A stretch of DNA of 64,000 bases from an uncultured Porticoccus sp. (GTDB lineage Bacteria; Pseudomonadota; Gammaproteobacteria; Pseudomonadales; Porticoccaceae), in NCBI RefSeq assembly GCF_913061305.1, contig NZ_CAJXST010000008.1, positions 1 to 64,000 of the forward strand. The letters run 5' to 3'. Positions 36,527 through 46,758 of this stretch are shown here, in pieces. Numbering within the stretch: the stretch's first letter is position 1; the number at the start of each line of letters is the position of its first letter. The translations under genes and the position numbers were made by a program. The notes beneath the pieces are model-generated. The model was given only the letters and a program-made list of their open reading frames with translations. It ran no database searches and had not been told where the DNA came from.

Positions 36527-37693
36527 TCAACCCACAAACCTCACGGGCGCTACTTGCTGTTCTTGTTGATAGCGTTGACTGCGGCGGGTCCTGTCGTTCA
36601 CCGTACCGGCAAGCTGGCCACAGGCTGCTGCAATGTCGTCTCCGCGAGTTGTTCGGACAGTCACGGTATACCCCTCCTGATGAAGGATATCCCTGAAACG
36701 ATTCAGTGCGGTATTGGTAACTCGCCTGTAGGACGAACCGGCAAACGGGTTAAACGGAATTAGGTTGATTTTGCAGGGAATATCTTTCAGCAATACGGCC
36801 AACTCCCGCGCATGCTCATCGCGATCATTTATCCGGTCCATCATCGTATATTCAATAGTAATCTTGCGGCGCACGTCAGGCATCTTGTCAAGGTAGCGAC
36901 GGGCGGAGTCAAGCAACATGGCAATTGGGTATTTTTTATTGATCGGCACCAACTGGTCGCGCAATGCATCGTTGGGGGCATGAAGAGAGATGGCCAGCGA
37001 GACATCCGAAACATCGCCGAGGCGATCCAGTGCCGGAACGACACCTGATGTGCTCAAGGTCACCCGGCGCTTTGACAGTCCATAGGCATTATCGTGAAGC
37101 ATCAGCCCCATGGCGTCGACCACGTTCTCAAAGTTGAGTAGCGGCTCACCCATACCCATCATGACAACATTACTCACTACCCGGTCTTTTCCGGCACCCA
37201 GGGAATCAAAAGATTTGGCAGCTATCCAGACCTGCCCAATAATTTCCGCAGCCGTCAGATCACGGTTAAACCCCTGTTTCCCGGTTGCACAAAAGCTGCA
37301 GTCCAGCGAACAACCCACCTGAGACGAGACACAGAGCGTGCCTCGATCCTTTTCCGGTATAAAAACTGTTTCGATACAGCTGCCACCAGCAACGCGAATC
37401 AGCCATTTTCGAGTACCGTCCGTGGAATCCTGCTGGGAAACCACCTCCGGAGCGCGAATCTCGGCAACTTGCTTGAGTCTCTCCCGCAGGGGTTTTGACA
37501 GATTGGTCATCTGATCAAAGTCATCCACACCCAATTGGTGTATCCACTTCAATATTTGCGAAGCACGGAAGGGTTTTTCTGCCAGCGTATTAACAAAAAA
37601 GTCTGACAATTTTTCAGCAGAAAGCCCCAGCAGGTTGGTTTTCAACCCCTGGGGCTCAACGGCGGTATTGACGTCGGCAAGAATTGGGCTCAT
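36527..37693 (-). CDS. rlmN: Dual-specificity 23S rRNA/tRNA adenine-C2 methyltransferase RlmN
   Basis: A 388-residue radical-SAM enzyme that methylates A2503 of 23S rRNA and A37 of some tRNAs. The cluster motif [15 protein letters not shown] gives Cys128, Cys132 and Cys135; [24 protein letters not shown] and the C-terminal [15 protein letters not shown] with the reactive cysteine are present. Some C-terminal residues extend past that cysteine ([19 protein letters not shown]). Lies 37 bp after ndk in the same direction. Confidence 0.97.
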   Translation of the reverse strand: MSPILADVNTAVEPQGLKTNLLGLSAEKLSDFFVNTLAEKPFRASQILKWIHQLGVDDFDQMTNLSKPLRERLKQVAEIRAPEVVSQQDSTDGTRKWLIRVAGGSCIETVFIPEKDRGTLCVSSQVGCSLDCSFCATGKQGFNRDLTAAEIIGQVWIAAKSFDSLGAGKDRVVSNVVMMGMGEPLLNFENVVDAMGLMLHDNAYGLSKRRVTLSTSGVVPALDRLGDVSDVSLAISLHAPNDALRDQLVPINKKYPIAMLLDSARRYLDKMPDVRRKITIEYTMMDRINDRDEHARELAVLLKDIPCKINLIPFNPFAGSSYRRVTNTALNRFRDILHQEGYTVTVRTTRGDDIAAACGQLAGTVNDRTRRSQRYQQEQQVAPVRFVG

Positions 37694-37730
37694 GGCTTAT
37701 TCTGCTCGGCGATACCGGAAATGACAGAAA

Positions 37731-38156
37731 CTAGCGTGGGCAAATTTCACCATCATTAAAGAAATAGGATATTTCACGGGCAGCAGAGGCCGGTGAATCT
37801 GAGCCGTGCACGGCATTGGCGTCGATCGATTCGGCAAAGTCTGCACGAATAGTGCCCGCTGCCGCTTCTTTCGGGTTCGTTGCGCCCATAAGGTCGCGGT
37901 TAACCATCACGGCATTTTCGCCCTCAAGCACCTGAATCATGACGGGGCCAGAGGTCATAAAACCCACCAAATCGGCATAAAACGGGCGCTCCTTGTGCTC
38001 TGCATAAAAGCCACCAGCTTTTTCTTCGGAGAGGTGCATCATTTTTGCCGCAACGACTTTCAGGCCGGCCTTTTCAAACCGTGAATAAATCTGACCAATA
38101 ACATTTTTGCTCACAGCATCAGGCTTGATGATGGAAAGGGTACGTTCTATAGCCAT
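37731..38156 (-). CDS. ndk: Nucleoside diphosphate kinase
   Basis: A 141-residue enzyme that balances nucleoside triphosphate pools. The phospho-acceptor is His117 in [14 protein letters not shown], and the N-terminal [10 protein letters not shown] and [13 protein letters not shown] motifs match the family. Length is normal. It precedes rlmN on the same strand; a 149-bp gap separates it from the GGDEF-EAL gene upstream, enough for its own promoter. Confidence 0.98.
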   Translation of the reverse strand: MAIERTLSIIKPDAVSKNVIGQIYSRFEKAGLKVVAAKMMHLSEEKAGGFYAEHKERPFYADLVGFMTSGPVMIQVLEGENAVMVNRDLMGATNPKEAAAGTIRADFAESIDANAVHGSDSPASAAREISYFFNDGEICPR

Positions 38157-38305
38157 TTAGGGTCTCCAAAAGATGGCGGCAGGTAAAGAAGCGAAAAGGG
38201 TCGCAAAATACGACCGTACACGTCTGTTTAAAAAGGCGCCATTTTACGCTTTGGTACAAAGGGTTACAAGAAAGAGCCAAAGTAAATTCCGATTCCTCTG
38301 GAAAC

Positions 38306-40132
38306 TCAGGCAGCCAGTAATTTGGTAAAACGATCACAGGAAATGGGCATACTAAAGTGGGCACCCTGATAGGAATGGCAACCCAGCTCCCGAAGTATCT
38401 CAAGAGCTTCCGGTGTCTCGACACCTTCCGCAGTAACTTTCAAACCATACTGCTTTGACACAGCCATGATCGCTTCCACGATACCCCGGCTCTCGGGATC
38501 GCGATGAATATTTCGAATAAACTCACGATCGATCTTCAGCTGGTCAAACGGCAGACGCTTCAGGTAAATCATGGAGGAGTAGCCAATGCCGAAATCATCA
38601 ATTGAAAACATGGAGCCCAGCGACTTGATCGCCTCCATTTTGCGAATAGCCTCATCCACATCTTCAATGACCAGATTTTCAGTCACTTCGAAATTGAGGA
38701 AGCTCGGGTCTATGTTGTAACTGTTCATGCTGTGCTGGACGATATCCAGCAACTGGGGATCGCGAAACTGGCGTGGGCTGATATTGATGCCGAGCCGCAT
38801 GTGGTCTTGCCAGATACCCTGATCAATAAAATTCCTGATGTACTCACAAGAGGTGCGAATGACCCACCGACCCACATCTACGATCAGACCGGAAGATTCA
38901 AGTACCGGAATAAACTCCGAAGGCATATTGGTTATTTTATCTGAATTCATCCAGCGCAATAGCGCCTCACCACCCAATAACTGCCCTGTCTCAACTGAAA
39001 TTTGCGGCTGAATATAGAGCACGAACTCGTGGTTATCCATGGCCTTGCGCAACCGGGTATTCATGCCAATTTGGCGCTGCGCTTTCTCCGTGATGCACGG
39101 ATCAAAAAAAGCGATACTGTTGCGGCCCTTGCGCTTGGCTTCGTACATGGCCGTATCGGCAAACTGCAGGACACGTTCGGCACTGATGCTGCTGTCCGAA
39201 ACAAGCGCGATACCGACACTTGCGGTCAGTATGACTTCATGGCCATCGAGAAACAGTGGACTGGCAACCATTTCACCCAGCTTCTCGGCCAACGACTGCG
39301 CACTCCAGGCAGCTTTTGACAAGTCATCAGCCAGGTGGGGAATAAAAAGCACGAACTCGTCACCACTCATACGGGCGAGCACGTTACCCCCCGTGACCAG
39401 GCGAGACAGCGCCTGACCAATCTTCTTGATTACCTGATCCCCCACAGCATTGCCCCAAGAATCATTAATATCCTTGAAGTGATCAAGATCGACAATCATC
39501 AGGGCACCGCATACCGGCTGGTCGCGATGGTGATCCAGATACTGACTGATGGACTGAATCAGCAATTGACGATTGGGCAAACCGGTAAGACTGTCATAGT
39601 AGTGATCCCTGGCAGACGCTTCCCAGGGCTTGACGCCCGGGTTGCTGTCGCCTCCGTCGTCGATGATGACGGCGACGCCGTCATAAATATCGCTGGTGGG
39701 TAATATCACATCGGGGGAGCTGACCTCGACTGATTCGGCACCGGTGACGGACAACTCCGGCTCACTGACAGAAGGTGAAGCAACCTCGTCGGTCAGCTCC
39801 CGAGTGTGCAGCATCACCACCAGCTCTCTATTGTCGTCACCCACATAAACAATACTGACTGCCACGGTTTCGGTACGACCGGGACATGACCAGTCCAGCT
39901 TTTCAGTACGGTCCCGCAGGGCTTTTTTCAGTTGTAACTTGAGATCGACAAGCGCGGTGGATTCGTCACCGGTGATGCTATCCACTGAAGCGCCCACCAG
40001 CTGCTTGAGGTCGCAGCCCAGCAGGGCAAGTGCATGTTTGTTGGCATCGATACAGACGCCGTAAGCAAAGAAAAGGGTGCCGTAGGGAACTGATTCAACC
40101 AGTACTTTATAAAGCTCTTCTTTTGAGCTCAT
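38306..40132 (-). CDS. PAS-GGDEF-EAL cyclic di-GMP signalling protein
   Basis: About 608 residues; ATG 40132 with AAGGGG upstream. A PAS-like domain (about 1-110) and an acidic linker lead to a GGDEF domain (about 180-345) and an EAL domain (about 355-600). The catalytic loop reads RMSGDEFVLF, so the first Gly of GGDEF is Ser; SGDEF can still be active in some proteins. The EAL signature GGEALLRW, the NEVTE metal site (FEVTENLVIEDVDEAI) and DDFGIGYSS are intact, so phosphodiesterase activity is likely. Cytoplasmic, no membrane segment. It sits between the isc operon and ndk and may affect the pilus/adhesin lifestyle of this genome, which is inference. Confidence 0.9.
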   Translation of the reverse strand: MSSKEELYKVLVESVPYGTLFFAYGVCIDANKHALALLGCDLKQLVGASVDSITGDESTALVDLKLQLKKALRDRTEKLDWSCPGRTETVAVSIVYVGDDNRELVVMLHTRELTDEVASPSVSEPELSVTGAESVEVSSPDVILPTSDIYDGVAVIIDDGGDSNPGVKPWEASARDHYYDSLTGLPNRQLLIQSISQYLDHHRDQPVCGALMIVDLDHFKDINDSWGNAVGDQVIKKIGQALSRLVTGGNVLARMSGDEFVLFIPHLADDLSKAAWSAQSLAEKLGEMVASPLFLDGHEVILTASVGIALVSDSSISAERVLQFADTAMYEAKRKGRNSIAFFDPCITEKAQRQIGMNTRLRKAMDNHEFVLYIQPQISVETGQLLGGEALLRWMNSDKITNMPSEFIPVLESSGLIVDVGRWVIRTSCEYIRNFIDQGIWQDHMRLGINISPRQFRDPQLLDIVQHSMNSYNIDPSFLNFEVTENLVIEDVDEAIRKMEAIKSLGSMFSIDDFGIGYSSMIYLKRLPFDQLKIDREFIRNIHRDPESRGIVEAIMAVSKQYGLKVTAEGVETPEALEILRELGCHSYQGAHFSMPISCDRFTKLLAA

Positions 40133-40170
40133 TAACACCCCTTGCTAGCATATTGAAGCTGTGGTTCATT

Positions 40171-40365
40171 CTAATCGAGTTCTTCAATCCATGCCATCTG
40201 GATGGCTTCAAGGATTTTTTCACCGCAGTGGGCCGGATCATCATCGAACTCATCCAGCGCCAGCACCCAATCTCGCAAATCGACAAAATTCACAGCACGG
40301 GGATCCACATCGGGCCGGGCTTCCGATAACTCAATCGCAATATCGATTACATCCGTCCACTTCAT
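40171..40365 (-). CDS. iscX: IscX, Fe-S assembly modulator
   Basis: A 64-residue IscX starting MKWTDVIDIAIELSEARPD; ATG codons at 40374 and 40377 closer to GGAGG are alternatives. The acidic fold is typical: VDPRAVNFVDLRDWVLALDEF and the DDDPAHCGEKILEAIQ segment with ending MAWIEELD. It binds IscS and can carry iron. Last gene of the isc operon, 20 bp after fdx. Confidence 0.93.
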   Translation of the reverse strand: MKWTDVIDIAIELSEARPDVDPRAVNFVDLRDWVLALDEFDDDPAHCGEKILEAIQMAWIEELD

Positions 40366-40386
40366 CGACACCATCATCCTCCAGCA

Positions 40387-40725
40387 CTAATGCTGTTCCG
40401 ATACCATATTTATCGTGTATTTGGGTATTTCTACAACCAAATCCCGGTCAGTCACAAGCGCCTGACAACTGAGGCGCGAATCAGGCTCTACACCCCAGGC
40501 TTTATCCAGGTAATCCTCTTCCAGCTCATCGGCCTCTTCAAGCGCATCAAACCCCTCGCGGACATAGACATGACAGGTCGTACAGGCACAGGACATTTCG
40601 CAGGCATGCTCGATCTCCAGACCATTGCGAAGTGCCGCTTCGCAGATACTCTCGCCCGGGTTCGCCTCAATAACAATACCGTCGGGGCAAATCGTCTGAT
40701 GGGGCAGAAAAACCAGCCTGGTCAT
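40387..40725 (-). CDS. fdx: ISC [2Fe-2S] ferredoxin
   Basis: A 112-residue adrenodoxin-type ferredoxin; ATG 40725 with AGGGGCGA upstream, the longer frame overlapping hscA being spurious. Cluster ligands are in HACEMSCACTTC (Cys42, Cys48, Cys51) and RLSCQAL (near Cys87). It gives electrons for Fe-S cluster assembly on IscU. It follows hscA directly, in the standard isc order. Confidence 0.96.
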   Translation of the reverse strand: MTRLVFLPHQTICPDGIVIEANPGESICEAALRNGLEIEHACEMSCACTTCHVYVREGFDALEEADELEEDYLDKAWGVEPDSRLSCQALVTDRDLVVEIPKYTINMVSEQH

Positions 40726-40726
40726 A

Positions 40727-42595
40727 TCATTCGCCCCTGTCGATTTCGTCGATACTGTGGCCAGCCAGGGCTTTTTTGATACTGGCATTCATCCGCCTGG
40801 CAGCAAACTCCTCGCTGGTTTTCGAGACTATTTCAACATGCCGGGCTATGTCACGGTGCCTGCCACTGTTGCGGACTCGACCCAGATCCTCCAGAGCCAC
40901 CTCGAGACAATGGTACTCCCTGTCATCCAGCAGGGCTTTGCCATCCTGCGTCAGGGCAGCGCTGAGGTCTTCAAAGAGACGATCCGCCTCAACCTGCTGC
41001 TCCCTCAGTGCACGCAACTGCATATCGTCTTTGGCATGCGTATAGGACTCGCGCAACATCCGGGTGACCTCATCATCATTGAGCCCGTAGGAGGGTTTCA
41101 CATCCACATGGGACTCCACACCACTGACCAGCTCCCGCGCTGACACACTGAGCAACCCGTCGGCATCTACCTGAAATTTGACACGGATCTTTGCCGAGCC
41201 AGCAACCATTGGCGGGATATTACGAAGCTCAAACCGCGCCAGTGAGCGGCAATCCGAGACCAGCTCCCGCTCGCCCTGCAGCACATGAATTGCCATCGCT
41301 GTTTGGCCATCCTTGAACGTGGTGAAATCCTGGGCCTTTGCAACGGGAATAGTGGTATTGCGATAGATCATTTTCTCCATCAGCCCGCCCATGGTTTCAA
41401 TGCCCAATGACAGCGGTATCACATCAAGCAACAGGGTTTCATCACCGGGCCTGTTCCCCACCAACACATCGGCCTGCAGGGCCGCGCCAACGGCAACGAC
41501 CTGATCCGGATCGACGTTCAGAAGAGGCTCCCGACCAAACACCTCACGCACCCTTTCCTTGACTCGATGAGTGCGGGTAGAACCACCCACCATGACGACA
41601 TTGTCGATATCCGTTGCCTGAACACCGGCGTCGCGCAGTGCTCGCTTGCATGCCTGGAGCGTTTTAGCGATCAGCGGATCAATCAGTTCGTTTAACAGCG
41701 AACGGCTCACAGAACCCTGCCAATCTGCCACGCTCACCGGGGTCTGCTCGGAGACTGACAATGCTTCCTTGGCATTGCGCGCCAGCTTTAATAACTGGCG
41801 TTGCTGAAAGGGATCAAGATTATCACCCAGGTCCGCCTGCTCACCGATCCAACCGGCCAAAGCGCGATCAAAATCATCACCACCGAGGGCTGAATCACCA
41901 CCTGTGGACAAAACCTCAAAGACACCTCGGGATAATCTCAGAACAGAGATATCAAATGTCCCACCACCCAGATCATAGACAGCAATCAACCCTTCTCCCT
42001 GTTGGTCAAGACCATAGGCAACGGCCGCCGCAGTAGGCTCGTTAAGCAAGCGCAAGACTTTCAATCCGGCTAACGTGGCAGCATCCTTGGTCGCCTGACG
42101 CTGCGACTCATCAAAATACGCGGGAACCGTAATCACGGCACCATCCAGGGGGCCACCGAGGGCGGATTCAGAACGCTCAACCAGGATTTTAAGGATTTCT
42201 GCCGACGCAGCGACAGGGCTTATGTCGCCAGCACAGGTTCTGAAATTTGGCATCCCGGCACTGCCAGAAACCAACTCGTAGGGCAGTTGAGTACCCAAGC
42301 GCTTTATATCTTCCGCGCCACGCCCTATAAATCGTTTAACGGAAACCAGTGTGTTAAGTGGATCTTCAACGAGAGCATCGTAGGCTTGAGTACCGACTGC
42401 GACAGCACCATTTGCCTGATAGCGAACAACGGAGGGTAGAAGTTGATTGCCGGCACTGTCCGTCAGTAGCTCGGGAGTACCACTTCGCACAGTAGCCACC
42501 AGCGAATTGGTGGTGCCGAGATCGATACCGACTGCACGCCGATGCTGATGGGGTTCTGGTGACTGACCAGGTTCAGAAATCTGTAGCAGGACCAC
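40727..42595 (-). CDS. hscA: HscA, Hsp70-type chaperone for Fe-S transfer
   Basis: A 622-residue specialised DnaK homologue, starting at GTG 42595 with the family's [16 protein letters not shown]-terminus. ATPase signatures: [51 protein letters not shown]. The substrate-binding domain recognises the LPPVK motif of IscU, which is present at residues 99-103 of IscU here. Works with HscB to release the cluster. Confidence 0.97.
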   Translation of the reverse strand: MVLLQISEPGQSPEPHQHRRAVGIDLGTTNSLVATVRSGTPELLTDSAGNQLLPSVVRYQANGAVAVGTQAYDALVEDPLNTLVSVKRFIGRGAEDIKRLGTQLPYELVSGSAGMPNFRTCAGDISPVAASAEILKILVERSESALGGPLDGAVITVPAYFDESQRQATKDAATLAGLKVLRLLNEPTAAAVAYGLDQQGEGLIAVYDLGGGTFDISVLRLSRGVFEVLSTGGDSALGGDDFDRALAGWIGEQADLGDNLDPFQQRQLLKLARNAKEALSVSEQTPVSVADWQGSVSRSLLNELIDPLIAKTLQACKRALRDAGVQATDIDNVVMVGGSTRTHRVKERVREVFGREPLLNVDPDQVVAVGAALQADVLVGNRPGDETLLLDVIPLSLGIETMGGLMEKMIYRNTTIPVAKAQDFTTFKDGQTAMAIHVLQGERELVSDCRSLARFELRNIPPMVAGSAKIRVKFQVDADGLLSVSARELVSGVESHVDVKPSYGLNDDEVTRMLRESYTHAKDDMQLRALREQQVEADRLFEDLSAALTQDGKALLDDREYHCLEVALEDLGRVRNSGRHRDIARHVEIVSKTSEEFAARRMNASIKKALAGHSIDEIDRGE

Positions 42596-42608
42596 AATGA
42601 TTTACCAC

Positions 42609-43139
42609 TCAATAATCGTCTAGTTCATGTTCAAGCTGCTCAATTTCTTTCAAGAGCTTATAAAAAAATTGCATCCTGGCCACTGTATCAGCGGCGCTGT
42701 GCACATCGGCCCTGCTGTATTGCTCACTGAATTCACGCTGCAATGCTGCATAGTGGCTTGTCGCGTGGTTGGCCACCTCCTGCAAACTGGCCTCCGAATC
42801 ATCTGCCTCGCGAACCTCGGCAAGGGCCTCCCTGAGGGACATTTGTTCCATCAGAAAATCGGGATCCAGCGTCGAGAGCAACTCATCCCCATGGTCAGCC
42901 CCCATCATTCCCAATAGATATTCGGCCCGTTGCAACGGTGATTTCAGTTCACCGTAGGCCTGGTTGACAAACGTCGTGTATTGTTCCGAGAGGCGCCTTT
43001 CACGGGCAGTCTTGGCCACGTGTCGATCCGGGTGAAATTGTCGCTGCAAATCGTGATATCGCTCACTCAATTGCCTGAGATTGATGTCGTATTCGACAGG
43101 CAGCCCAAATACCTCAAAATAGTTATTGGTGATATCCAC
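42609..43139 (-). CDS. hscB: HscB, J-domain co-chaperone of HscA
   Basis: A 176-residue J-protein. I choose GTG 43139 (GGAA upstream), which gives the normal family length and start (VDITNNYFEVFGLPVEYD); the ATG at 43211 adds 24 residues of unlikely sequence. The J domain has the HPD motif in RQFHPDRHVAKT, and the C-terminal three-helix domain that binds IscU follows (ADTVARMQFFYKLLKEIEQLE). Between iscA and hscA as expected. Confidence 0.93.
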   Translation of the reverse strand: MDITNNYFEVFGLPVEYDINLRQLSERYHDLQRQFHPDRHVAKTARERRLSEQYTTFVNQAYGELKSPLQRAEYLLGMMGADHGDELLSTLDPDFLMEQMSLREALAEVREADDSEASLQEVANHATSHYAALQREFSEQYSRADVHSAADTVARMQFFYKLLKEIEQLEHELDDY

Positions 43140-43230
43140 GAAGAGATTCCGGTTATAACATCGGGCTGCTGACAGCAGTGAACAGGGATGGCACCAAATA
43201 ATGCCGTTCAATCATTCTGTGCAAAGCACT

Positions 43231-43554
43231 CTAGATATGGAAGCTTTCGCCGCAACCACACTCTTCTTTGACATTGGGGTTTTTGAACTGAAAACCCTCA
43301 TTGAGTCCTTCCTTGACGAAATCCAGCTCGGTACCGTCCAAATAGGTCAGGCTTTTCGGATCGATAAACAGTTTTGCCTCACCACAACTAAACACCTGAT
43401 CGTCTTCACCCTGCTGATCCACAAACTCCAGAACATAGGAGAGCCCTGAGCACCCGGTGGTTTTAACACCCAGGCGAATACCTACCCCATGCCCGCGGTG
43501 CGACAAATGCCTGATGATGTGTTGTTCAGCGGCGGGGGTCATCGTAATTGCCAT
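43231..43554 (-). CDS. iscA: IscA, A-type Fe-S carrier
   Basis: A 107-residue A-type carrier with the three conserved cysteines: Cys35 in [14 protein letters not shown] and Cys99 and Cys101 in [10 protein letters not shown]. Carries clusters or iron to apo-proteins. The ATG overlaps the iscU stop by one base. Confidence 0.97.
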   Translation of the reverse strand: MAITMTPAAEQHIIRHLSHRGHGVGIRLGVKTTGCSGLSYVLEFVDQQGEDDQVFSCGEAKLFIDPKSLTYLDGTELDFVKEGLNEGFQFKNPNVKEECGCGESFHI

Positions 43555-43973
43555 TACTTTTCTCCAAGACCATGTTCTGCCTGTTCGGCACCCATCTCCC
43601 GTTTGCGACGCACATCACCAACAGCGGCCTTGATCGCATCTTCTGCCAATACAGAACAGTGAATCTTGACCGGGGGCAGTGCCAGCTCCTCTGCAATTTG
43701 GGTATTCTTGATTTCAGCGGCCTGTTCGAGGGTTTTGCCCTTGACCCACTCGGTCAGCAGGGAACTGGAGGCGATCGCCGAACCACAGCCATAGGTCTTG
43801 AATTTCGCATCTTCAATGATACCGAGATCATTCACCTGGATCTGCAAGCGCATGACATCACCACAAGCCGGAGCACCGACCATGCCGGTCCCGACATTAC
43901 TGGATTTGTCGTCCAGCTTGCCGACGTTGCGGGGATTTTCGTAATGGTCCAGAACTTTTTCACTGTATGCCAT
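43554..43973 (-). CDS. iscU: IscU scaffold protein for Fe-S clusters
   Basis: A 139-residue scaffold. Cluster ligands Cys37 (GAPACGDVM), Cys63 (TYGCGSA) and Cys106 ([10 protein letters not shown]), with Asp39, are present, as is the HscA-binding LPPVK motif at 99-103. The C-terminal tail (about residues 124-139, [15 protein letters not shown]) is roughly ten residues longer than in Escherichia coli IscU and is rich in charged residues. Position between iscS and iscA is standard. Confidence 0.97.
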   Translation of the reverse strand: MAYSEKVLDHYENPRNVGKLDDKSSNVGTGMVGAPACGDVMRLQIQVNDLGIIEDAKFKTYGCGSAIASSSLLTEWVKGKTLEQAAEIKNTQIAEELALPPVKIHCSVLAEDAIKAAVGDVRRKREMGAEQAEHGLGEK

Positions 43974-43990
43974 GATTCAACTTCTCAATG

Positions 43991-45205
43991 TTAATGTGCG
44001 GCCCATTCGACCTGACTGAGATCGACACCGTCTTTAAACATGTCCCAAAGCGGGGATAACTCACGCAATTTGATAACCGCCTCACGGACTTTGACAATCG
44101 CATAATCAATTTCTTCAGCGGTAGTAAAGCGGCCAATGGAAAAGCGAATAGAGCTGTGCGCCAACTCATCGTCAAGCCCCAGCGCCCGCAACACATAGGA
44201 GGGCTCCAGGCTCGCTGAGGTACAGGCAGATCCGGAAGAAACGGCTAGGTCCTTCAACGCCATGATCAACGACTCACCTTCGACAAAGGCAAAACTAACA
44301 TTTAAATTGCCCGCAATGCGCTGCTGCATCGAACCATTGAGATGCACCTCGTCCAGGTCACGAATGCCATCCCAAAGACGATTGCGCAGCGCCAGTACCC
44401 GTTTGTTTTCCTCAGCCATTTCGTCTCTGGCTATCCGGAAAGCTTCGCCCATACCGACAATCTGATGGGTGGGCAGCGTACCGGAGCGCATGCCCCGCTC
44501 ATGACCACCGCCGTGGGTTTGCGCCTCAATGCGCACACGCGGTTTGCGCCGGACATATAGGGCGCCGATTCCCTTTGGGCCGTAGGTTTTATGAGCAGAG
44601 AATGACATTAAATCCACGTTTATTGCCTGCAGGTCAATCGACTGCTTGCCGGTACTCTGGGCGGCGTCCACATGAAAAAATACCTTCCGGTCACGACAGA
44701 TCTCACCGATAGCGGCAATATCGTTAATCGTGCCAATCTCATTATTGACATGCATTAGCGAAACCAGCGTCGTATCTTCACGAATGGCATCGGCGACGAC
44801 CTGCGGCTGAATAATGCCGTCAGTATCAGGATCGAGATAAGTCACCTCGAAGCCCTCACGCTCCAACTGCCGGCAGGTATCCAAAACAGCCTTGTGCTCG
44901 ATTTTTGAAGTAATAATATGCTTGCCCTTCTTCTGATTGAAGTGGGCACAACCTTTAATCGCCAGGTTATCGGCCTCGGTGGCACCAGATGTCCAGATAA
45001 TTTCCCGCGGGTCAGCATTAACAAGCTCTGCCACTTGGCTCCTGGCCGCTTCGACTGCCGCCTCTGCCTGCCAGCCAAAGGCGTGCGAACGCGAGGCCGG
45101 ATTGCCAAAGATACCGTCATTGGTAAGGCACTCTGACATCTTGGCAGCCACCCGTGGATCAACCGGCGTGGTAGCAGAATAATCGAGATATATAGGCAGT
45201 TTCAT
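43991..45205 (-). CDS. iscS: IscS cysteine desulfurase
   Basis: A 404-residue PLP enzyme that takes sulfur from cysteine for Fe-S clusters and tRNA thiolation. ATG 45205 gives the conserved [18 protein letters not shown] start; the longer frame into iscR is spurious. The PLP lysine lies in [12 protein letters not shown], and the mobile active-site cysteine in [17 protein letters not shown]. Follows iscR by ~10 bp. Confidence 0.98.
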   Translation of the reverse strand: MKLPIYLDYSATTPVDPRVAAKMSECLTNDGIFGNPASRSHAFGWQAEAAVEAARSQVAELVNADPREIIWTSGATEADNLAIKGCAHFNQKKGKHIITSKIEHKAVLDTCRQLEREGFEVTYLDPDTDGIIQPQVVADAIREDTTLVSLMHVNNEIGTINDIAAIGEICRDRKVFFHVDAAQSTGKQSIDLQAINVDLMSFSAHKTYGPKGIGALYVRRKPRVRIEAQTHGGGHERGMRSGTLPTHQIVGMGEAFRIARDEMAEENKRVLALRNRLWDGIRDLDEVHLNGSMQQRIAGNLNVSFAFVEGESLIMALKDLAVSSGSACTSASLEPSYVLRALGLDDELAHSSIRFSIGRFTTAEEIDYAIVKVREAVIKLRELSPLWDMFKDGVDLSQVEWAAH

Positions 45206-45215
45206 GCAAAGACTC

Positions 45216-45683
45216 CTAGACTTTTGCGCAGCCTGAATTGGCATCAGCTTGATCGCTCTGGCGCAACATGACGACTTGCACATCCTGTTGATGGACCAGA
45301 CTATCCAAGGAAATACCGCTGAGGAAACGATGAATTTGACGGCTCAAATCGTCCCAGAGATGATGAGTCAAACAGATATCACCGTTGTGGCAATTACCCT
45401 TGCCACTACAACTGGTCGCATCAATCGACTCATTTACAGCATCAATGATTTCAGCAACACTGATGGCATCACTGGCTCGGGCCAGACAATAGCCACCACC
45501 GGGGCCGCGAACACTACTCACCAGATTGTTCTGACGCAATTTGGCAAACAATTGCTCCAGATAGGAAAGCGAAATTTCCTGCCGTTGAGAAATGTCTGCC
45601 AGACTAATTGGCCCGCATTCATTATTTAACGCCAAGTCCAGCATCGCTGTGACCGCATATCGACCACGAGTTGTCAGCCGCAT
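45216..45683 (-). CDS. iscR: IscR, Fe-S cluster-sensing Rrf2 repressor
   Basis: A 155-residue Rrf2-family regulator. ATG 45683 gives the conserved [19 protein letters not shown] start. Cluster ligands are Cys92, Cys98 and Cys104 ([13 protein letters not shown]), with His107 nearby in THHLW. The winged helix recognises type 1 sites when a [2Fe-2S] cluster is bound; two such sites lie upstream, so autorepression is likely. First gene of the isc operon. Confidence 0.97.
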   Translation of the reverse strand: MRLTTRGRYAVTAMLDLALNNECGPISLADISQRQEISLSYLEQLFAKLRQNNLVSSVRGPGGGYCLARASDAISVAEIIDAVNESIDATSCSGKGNCHNGDICLTHHLWDDLSRQIHRFLSGISLDSLVHQQDVQVVMLRQSDQADANSGCAKV

Positions 45684-45740
45684 AATGTTTTTCTCGCAAT
45701 AACGAATTAAAAATTCAAGTGCGGCCATTATCTAAAAACC

Positions 45741-45784
45741 AAGTATTTTAGTCAACTAAACAACATACTGTTTTAGTAGGTTAT
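45741..45784. promoter_or_regulatory. Two tandem IscR type 1-like sites in the iscR promoter
   Basis: Two related 20-21 bp elements lie 58-100 bp before iscR: one around 45741-45761 with ATTTTAGTCAACTAA and one around 45764-45784 with ACTGTTTTAGTAGGTTAT. Each matches the right half of the IscR type 1 consensus (RWWWYAGTCRRSTAT), the second also part of the left half. Tandem IscR sites before iscR are known in enterobacteria. Confidence 0.6.
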
Positions 45785-45803
45785 GTCATCATAGATTGAA
45801 ACG

Positions 45804-46574
45804 TTATGAATCGGTTTTCTTCTGCACGGCGCACTGCATGCGATGTACCGCATTCTGAATTGAAGTGAGTACGCCACGGAGAATCGACAATTCCATTTCA
45901 TCCAGCCGGATTCGGCCGTACAGGCGACGCAAGCGGGTCATGGTTTGCCGGGGATTTTCACGGTCATGGAAGCCGAGATCAACCAATGCCTGCTCCAAAT
46001 GCCGAAAATATAACTCGAGATCTTCCGCCCTGGCAGGGGGCATATCCCAATCCGGCAATGCAGGCGATTCACTCTGAGCTGCCGACAATGACGCCATTCG
46101 TACTTCGTAGCACAACACCTGAACAGCCGCAGCCAGATTCAACGAACTGTATTCCGGGTTGGAGGGGATGTGCACATGATAGTTACACTTTTGCAGCTCC
46201 TCATTGGTGAGCCCGCGGTCCTCCCGGCCAAAAACGATCGCCACATCGTGGTGTGCCGCCTCCAGCCAGACGCGTTCGCCACACTCACGGGGGTCCAATA
46301 ACGGCCAGGGGATACGACGCTCACGGGCACTGGTGCCCACCACCAGACCACAACCGGCTATCGCCTCATCAAGATCGTCGACGACAATCGCGTTATCCAG
46401 CACATCGACGGCATTGGCCGCCCGCCATACTGCCCGGTCAGCGGGAAAGTCCCTGGGCGCGACCAGATACAGCCTCGATAATCCCATATTCTTAATGGCG
46501 CGGGCAGCCCCGCCGATATTTCCGGGATGAGTGCTATTAACCAGCACAATACGCACGCTATCAAAATGACTCAT
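45804..46574 (-). CDS. trmJ: TrmJ, tRNA (cytidine/uridine-32-2'-O) methyltransferase
   Basis: A 256-residue SPOUT-family methyltransferase. The knot motifs are IVLVNSTHPGNIGGAARAI near the start, VAIVFGREDRGLTNEEL, and HIPSNPEYSSLNLAAAVQ. The C-terminal extension (about 165-256) is typical of TrmJ. Modifies position 32 in the anticodon loop. Divergent from suhB, upstream of the isc operon, as in many Pseudomonas relatives. Confidence 0.95.
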   Translation of the reverse strand: MSHFDSVRIVLVNSTHPGNIGGAARAIKNMGLSRLYLVAPRDFPADRAVWRAANAVDVLDNAIVVDDLDEAIAGCGLVVGTSARERRIPWPLLDPRECGERVWLEAAHHDVAIVFGREDRGLTNEELQKCNYHVHIPSNPEYSSLNLAAAVQVLCYEVRMASLSAAQSESPALPDWDMPPARAEDLELYFRHLEQALVDLGFHDRENPRQTMTRLRRLYGRIRLDEMELSILRGVLTSIQNAVHRMQCAVQKKTDS

Positions 46575-46631
46575 AGGGGTTCCAGCAGGCGAGATCGAAA
46601 AAACTTTCCGAGCTGTTCAATAATGTATTAC

Positions 46632-46649
46632 CCGGCAACTGTTTGCCGG
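46632..46649. promoter_or_regulatory. 7-bp inverted repeat between trmJ and suhB
   Basis: CCGGCAA-CTGT-TTGCCGG, a perfect hairpin-forming repeat without a T-run, between the divergent trmJ and suhB starts. It could be an operator or a structure in the suhB leader; no known site is matched. Confidence 0.35.
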
Positions 46650-46758
46650 AGGCGCGAATTCTAGCAGCATGAGGACACGAATTCACCGCTTTTACCCTCC
46701 CCGCCCCTATCCCTCTCTGGTACAATGCCGCGCTTTACCCAGACTGGAATCTTTTACG

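Noticed and set aside
38207-38260. Hairpin between the GGDEF-EAL gene and ndk as terminator
   Set aside because: Only a 5-bp stem (GGTCG/CGACC) and no T-run on the minus strand.
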